Assembly: GCA_028564925.1 (NCBI GenBank)
Contig: CM053034.1
Coordinates: 157,453,548 to 157,517,547, forward strand
Direction of reading: 5' to 3'
From: Lithobates sylvaticus
Lineage: Eukaryota; Chordata; Amphibia; Anura; Ranidae
DNA length: 64,000 nucleotides
This document shows, in pieces, positions 61,452-64,000 of the stretch (its first letter is position 1; the number at the start of each line of letters is the position of its first letter). The translations under genes were made by a program, and so were the position numbers. The notes beneath the pieces were generated by a model. That model worked only from the letters and a program-made list of their open reading frames with translations, had not been told where the DNA came from and did not search any database.

Positions 61452-62276
61452 TTAACCACTTAAGCCCCGGACCATTTGGCTGGCCAAAGACCAGAGCACT
61501 TTTTGCGATTCGGCACTGCGTCGCTTTAACCGACAATTTTGCGATCGTGCAATGTGGCTCCCAAACAAAACTGACATCTTTTTTGCCACAAATGGAGCTC
61601 TTTTGGTGGGATTTGATCACCTCTGCGGTTTTTTTATTTTTGCGCTATAAAAACAAAGCAACAAATCTTGAAAAAAAAGCTCTAATTTTTCACTTTATAA
61701 TATCCCAAAACATTTACACAATTTATTACACAATAAGCGTTTGATTGTAGACACTAACTTTTGCACAAACCAAAATAGGGAATAGTTATGGCATTTATTA
61801 ATATTTTTTTATTTACTAGTAATGGTGGCAATCAGCGATTTTTATCATGACTGACATTAGGCGGACAGATCGAACACATTTTTGGGACCATTCACATTTA
61901 TACAGTGATCAGCGCAATTAAAAATGCATTAATTACTGTGTAAATGTGACTTGCAGTGAAGGGGTTAACACTAGGTGATGTAGGGGTTAAGTGTGTCCTA
62001 GGGAGTGATTCTAACTGTTGGAAGGGGCTGTTTGACTGATCACCGCTCCCAATTACATGGAGCTGTAATCAGTGACAGTGTCACTAGGCAGAATGGGGAA
62101 TGCTTGTTTACATTAGCATTTCCCCGCAGACATCAATTCTTCAGGACCCGCGATCCCACTCACTGCGCATGCAATGGCACAGCTGCAAATTCAGAGGGAC
62201 GTACAGGTATGCCCATTTGCGCAGCCGTGCCATTCTGTCAGCGTACACGGTCGTGCGGTGGTTGGCAAGCAGTTAA
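61452..62276. mobile_element. TTAA-flanked element, piggyBac-like
   Basis: TTAA at 61452-61455 and 62273-62276. The left end CCACTTAAGCCCCGGACC is the complement of the right end at 59448, so it is the same family in the opposite orientation. The right end is worn. Confidence 0.7.
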
Positions 62277-63734
62277 AGAATGTCAGGCAAAAGTGTTCAT
62301 TAAATCTGACCCCCTGCTTTACAGTAACCAGAAGTGATGTAAATTGGAGATCTCAATGAATTGGCTATTTTGACACAACAGCGGCAGCAGGTGAGAGGAT
62401 GTCGGCTAACAGGCGCTCTTTAAATGTAAGGACAAATTTTTGCTGGTAGTTAGAATCTTTAATGTTTGCATACAAAATTAAGGTTTCCTATTTAGAATAG
62501 TAAGGCTGTCACATTAGTAAAACAGCAATATCAGAACTGATTTAATCATACAGTTTGTAGTGTACAAAGTTTTGCAAGATGGGATAAAAGGAATATTCCT
62601 GAATTGTTTTGGTTTTATCTCATTGTTTTTTTTAATCCAAATAGCATTTTTATTAAAATTTGATTTATATCCACCCTGGCCTCAGTGCATCTGGGCTCTG
62701 GCATTTAGCTGCAGGGGGAGGACACAGGTGTCCCATCCAACTACGAGACCGACATCTACTGCAGCTAGACAGTATAAATGTTTATCACACTATGTACCCA
62801 GGGATAAATCCCCAGAACAGACATGATTCACACCACCCTAAAGGTTTGTACTGCTAGGTGCATTGTCCAGCCACAGCAGCTGTCAGCCTCCATTTGACAG
62901 GCTCCCTGTGCCCTCCACCTACAGCTAAATGTCAGGACCCCGTGCACATGGCTAAACACCCAGTGTGCTTGGGGACTGCAAGGAGTCTTGCTGGAAAATA
63001 CAGATGACTCGTGGTCTGACCCAGCAATCAACTCAGGTCTATGGTTCTCTTTGACCAGTATTTTGGCTTATTAGTCGATGCAAGGAATGTTCTAATACAT
63101 GAACTGGAAACCTTTGATCAGAAATTAAAAACCAGTTTGCCTTTACTATGTATGACTTATGCTCCCAAGCAGCTTTGGGTAAAATTTGTCTTAAAGGCAA
63201 GTTACACTTAAACCCCATTTTAAGTGGACCCAAAGTCTTTTCCGCCCCCCAATAAAAAGGAACAAACATGTTATACTTACCTGCTCTGTTGCAGCGGATT
63301 TGCACAAAGCAGCCCAGATCCTCTTCTCAGGTCCCTCCCTCTTCTTCAGTGCCCCCACAGCAAGCAGCTTACTATGAGGGGCAATGGAGCTGTGTCCATT
63401 CAGACATGGAACCCCCAATCCAGCCCCCTCTCCTGATTGGCTAGCTGACATTGACCGCAGCAAGAGCCAATGGCACCGCTACTGTGTCTCAGCCAATCAG
63501 GAAGGGGAATTTCAGACGGCTGAGACACTCATGGAAATTGCTTGACAGGAGGGACCTCCAGTAAGTGTTATGGGGGCTGATGCACACAGGTATTTTATTG
63601 CATACAAAAACTGCCTTCACAACCCCTTTAAATACCCCAAAGGAAAGACATCAGCTGTCGCAATGCAGTCACTTTAGTGACACGAGATATCTGTACATAC
63701 AGATCTTGTATGAATATGGCACCAGTTAGTTGTA
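62277..63734. other. FTH1: FTH1 intron 1, nothing recognised
   Basis: No FTH1 exon 1 (no AAC-Tyr-Ala-Ser-Tyr coding or CAGTG iron-responsive loop on the - strand) and no element ends recognised. Confidence 0.35.
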
Positions 63735-63890
63735 TAATGTTCTAGGGCATGGGTGCTCAACCTGTTGCAGAACTATACGACATTGCAAGCAGCTGACAGT
63801 TACAAGCATGAATCCCAAAGGCAGAGGCATGATGGGACTTGTAGTTCTGCAACATTTAAGAGGGGGGCCACAGGTTTAGAAGCCATGTTT
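63735..63890. mobile_element. probable hAT MITE
   Basis: CATGGGTGCTCAACCTG ... ACAGGTTTAGAAGCCATG gives imperfect inverted ends around 'ATGGGACTTGTAGTTCTGCA', a phrase common in vertebrate hAT MITEs. No clear TSD. Confidence 0.4.
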
Positions 63891-64000
63891 TAGACAATTA
63901 CATACAAGTGGAAAATCTGGTGGCCTAAAATCACTCAATACTCCCAAAACCGGATCAGATTTAGGGCAAAACCTTGAGAATTTATGGAAACAGGGCAAAA

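Noticed and set aside
58240-64000. Search for FTH1 exon 1 and its iron-responsive element
   Set aside because: No - strand sequence encoding the ELYASY segment and no CAGTG-loop hairpin with a promoter were found.

Overview
This window is eukaryotic nuclear DNA from a frog, most likely a ranid or close relative. That rests on vertebrate split genes with GT/AG introns, a BEST1-FTH1 gene pair, and a dense load of transposon families typical of frog genomes: Harbinger MITEs with TACACACGGTCGGA-type ends, TTAA-flanked elements with CTCCCTGGCGG ends, Tc1, hAT, L1/Tx1 and DIRS. The species call is inference; the host genes and the transposon structures are read directly from the sequence.

Two host genes lie tail to tail. 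BEST1 (bestrophin-1, a calcium-activated chloride channel) is on the + strand, with eight coding exons between 2069 and 33871; its first coding exon lies before the window. FTH1 (ferritin heavy chain) is on the - strand, with its last three coding exons between 58239 and 47114; its first exon, where the iron-responsive element is expected, lies beyond 64000. Every exon keeps the exact length and phase of the human orthologue except the long last exon of BEST1 and the last exon of FTH1, which vary at the C-terminus. I see no third host gene.

Nearly everything else is transposon, often nested and datable by target-site duplications (TSDs). 1-10660: a sequence with a hammerhead-ribozyme-like core, hAT copies flanking BEST1 exon 3, and a chain of Harbinger MITEs holding a hAT with a 30-bp minisatellite, a TA-flanked 'CTCGAGTATAAGCC' element, a foldback retroelement and another hAT. 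11346-16530: a rearranged Tc1, then an L1/Tx1 LINE on the - strand holding a hAT MITE. 18282-20575: a large foldback element with a hAT inside. 29519-31797: a Tc1 split by a retroelement with a 21-bp TSD. 34406-39046: Harbinger MITEs, then Tc1 > TTAA element > TA element. 39465-44812: a DIRS-type tyrosine-recombinase retrotransposon between the two genes. 49841-55213: inside FTH1 intron 2, a hAT MITE holding a 5-kb hAT with transposase, which itself holds a Harbinger MITE and about 43 copies of a second 30-bp minisatellite.

The most interesting signal is a group of snap-back elements with 12-14 bp TSDs (8396-9338, 18296-20561, 56434-56974). The first two carry hammerhead-like motifs at or near the centre, and a better-preserved motif sits at 974-1034. 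Together they may be a non-autonomous, ribozyme-carrying retroelement group related to Penelope-like elements. Transposon boundaries backed by TSDs are firm; family assignments without a transposase rest on end motifs and TSD length.
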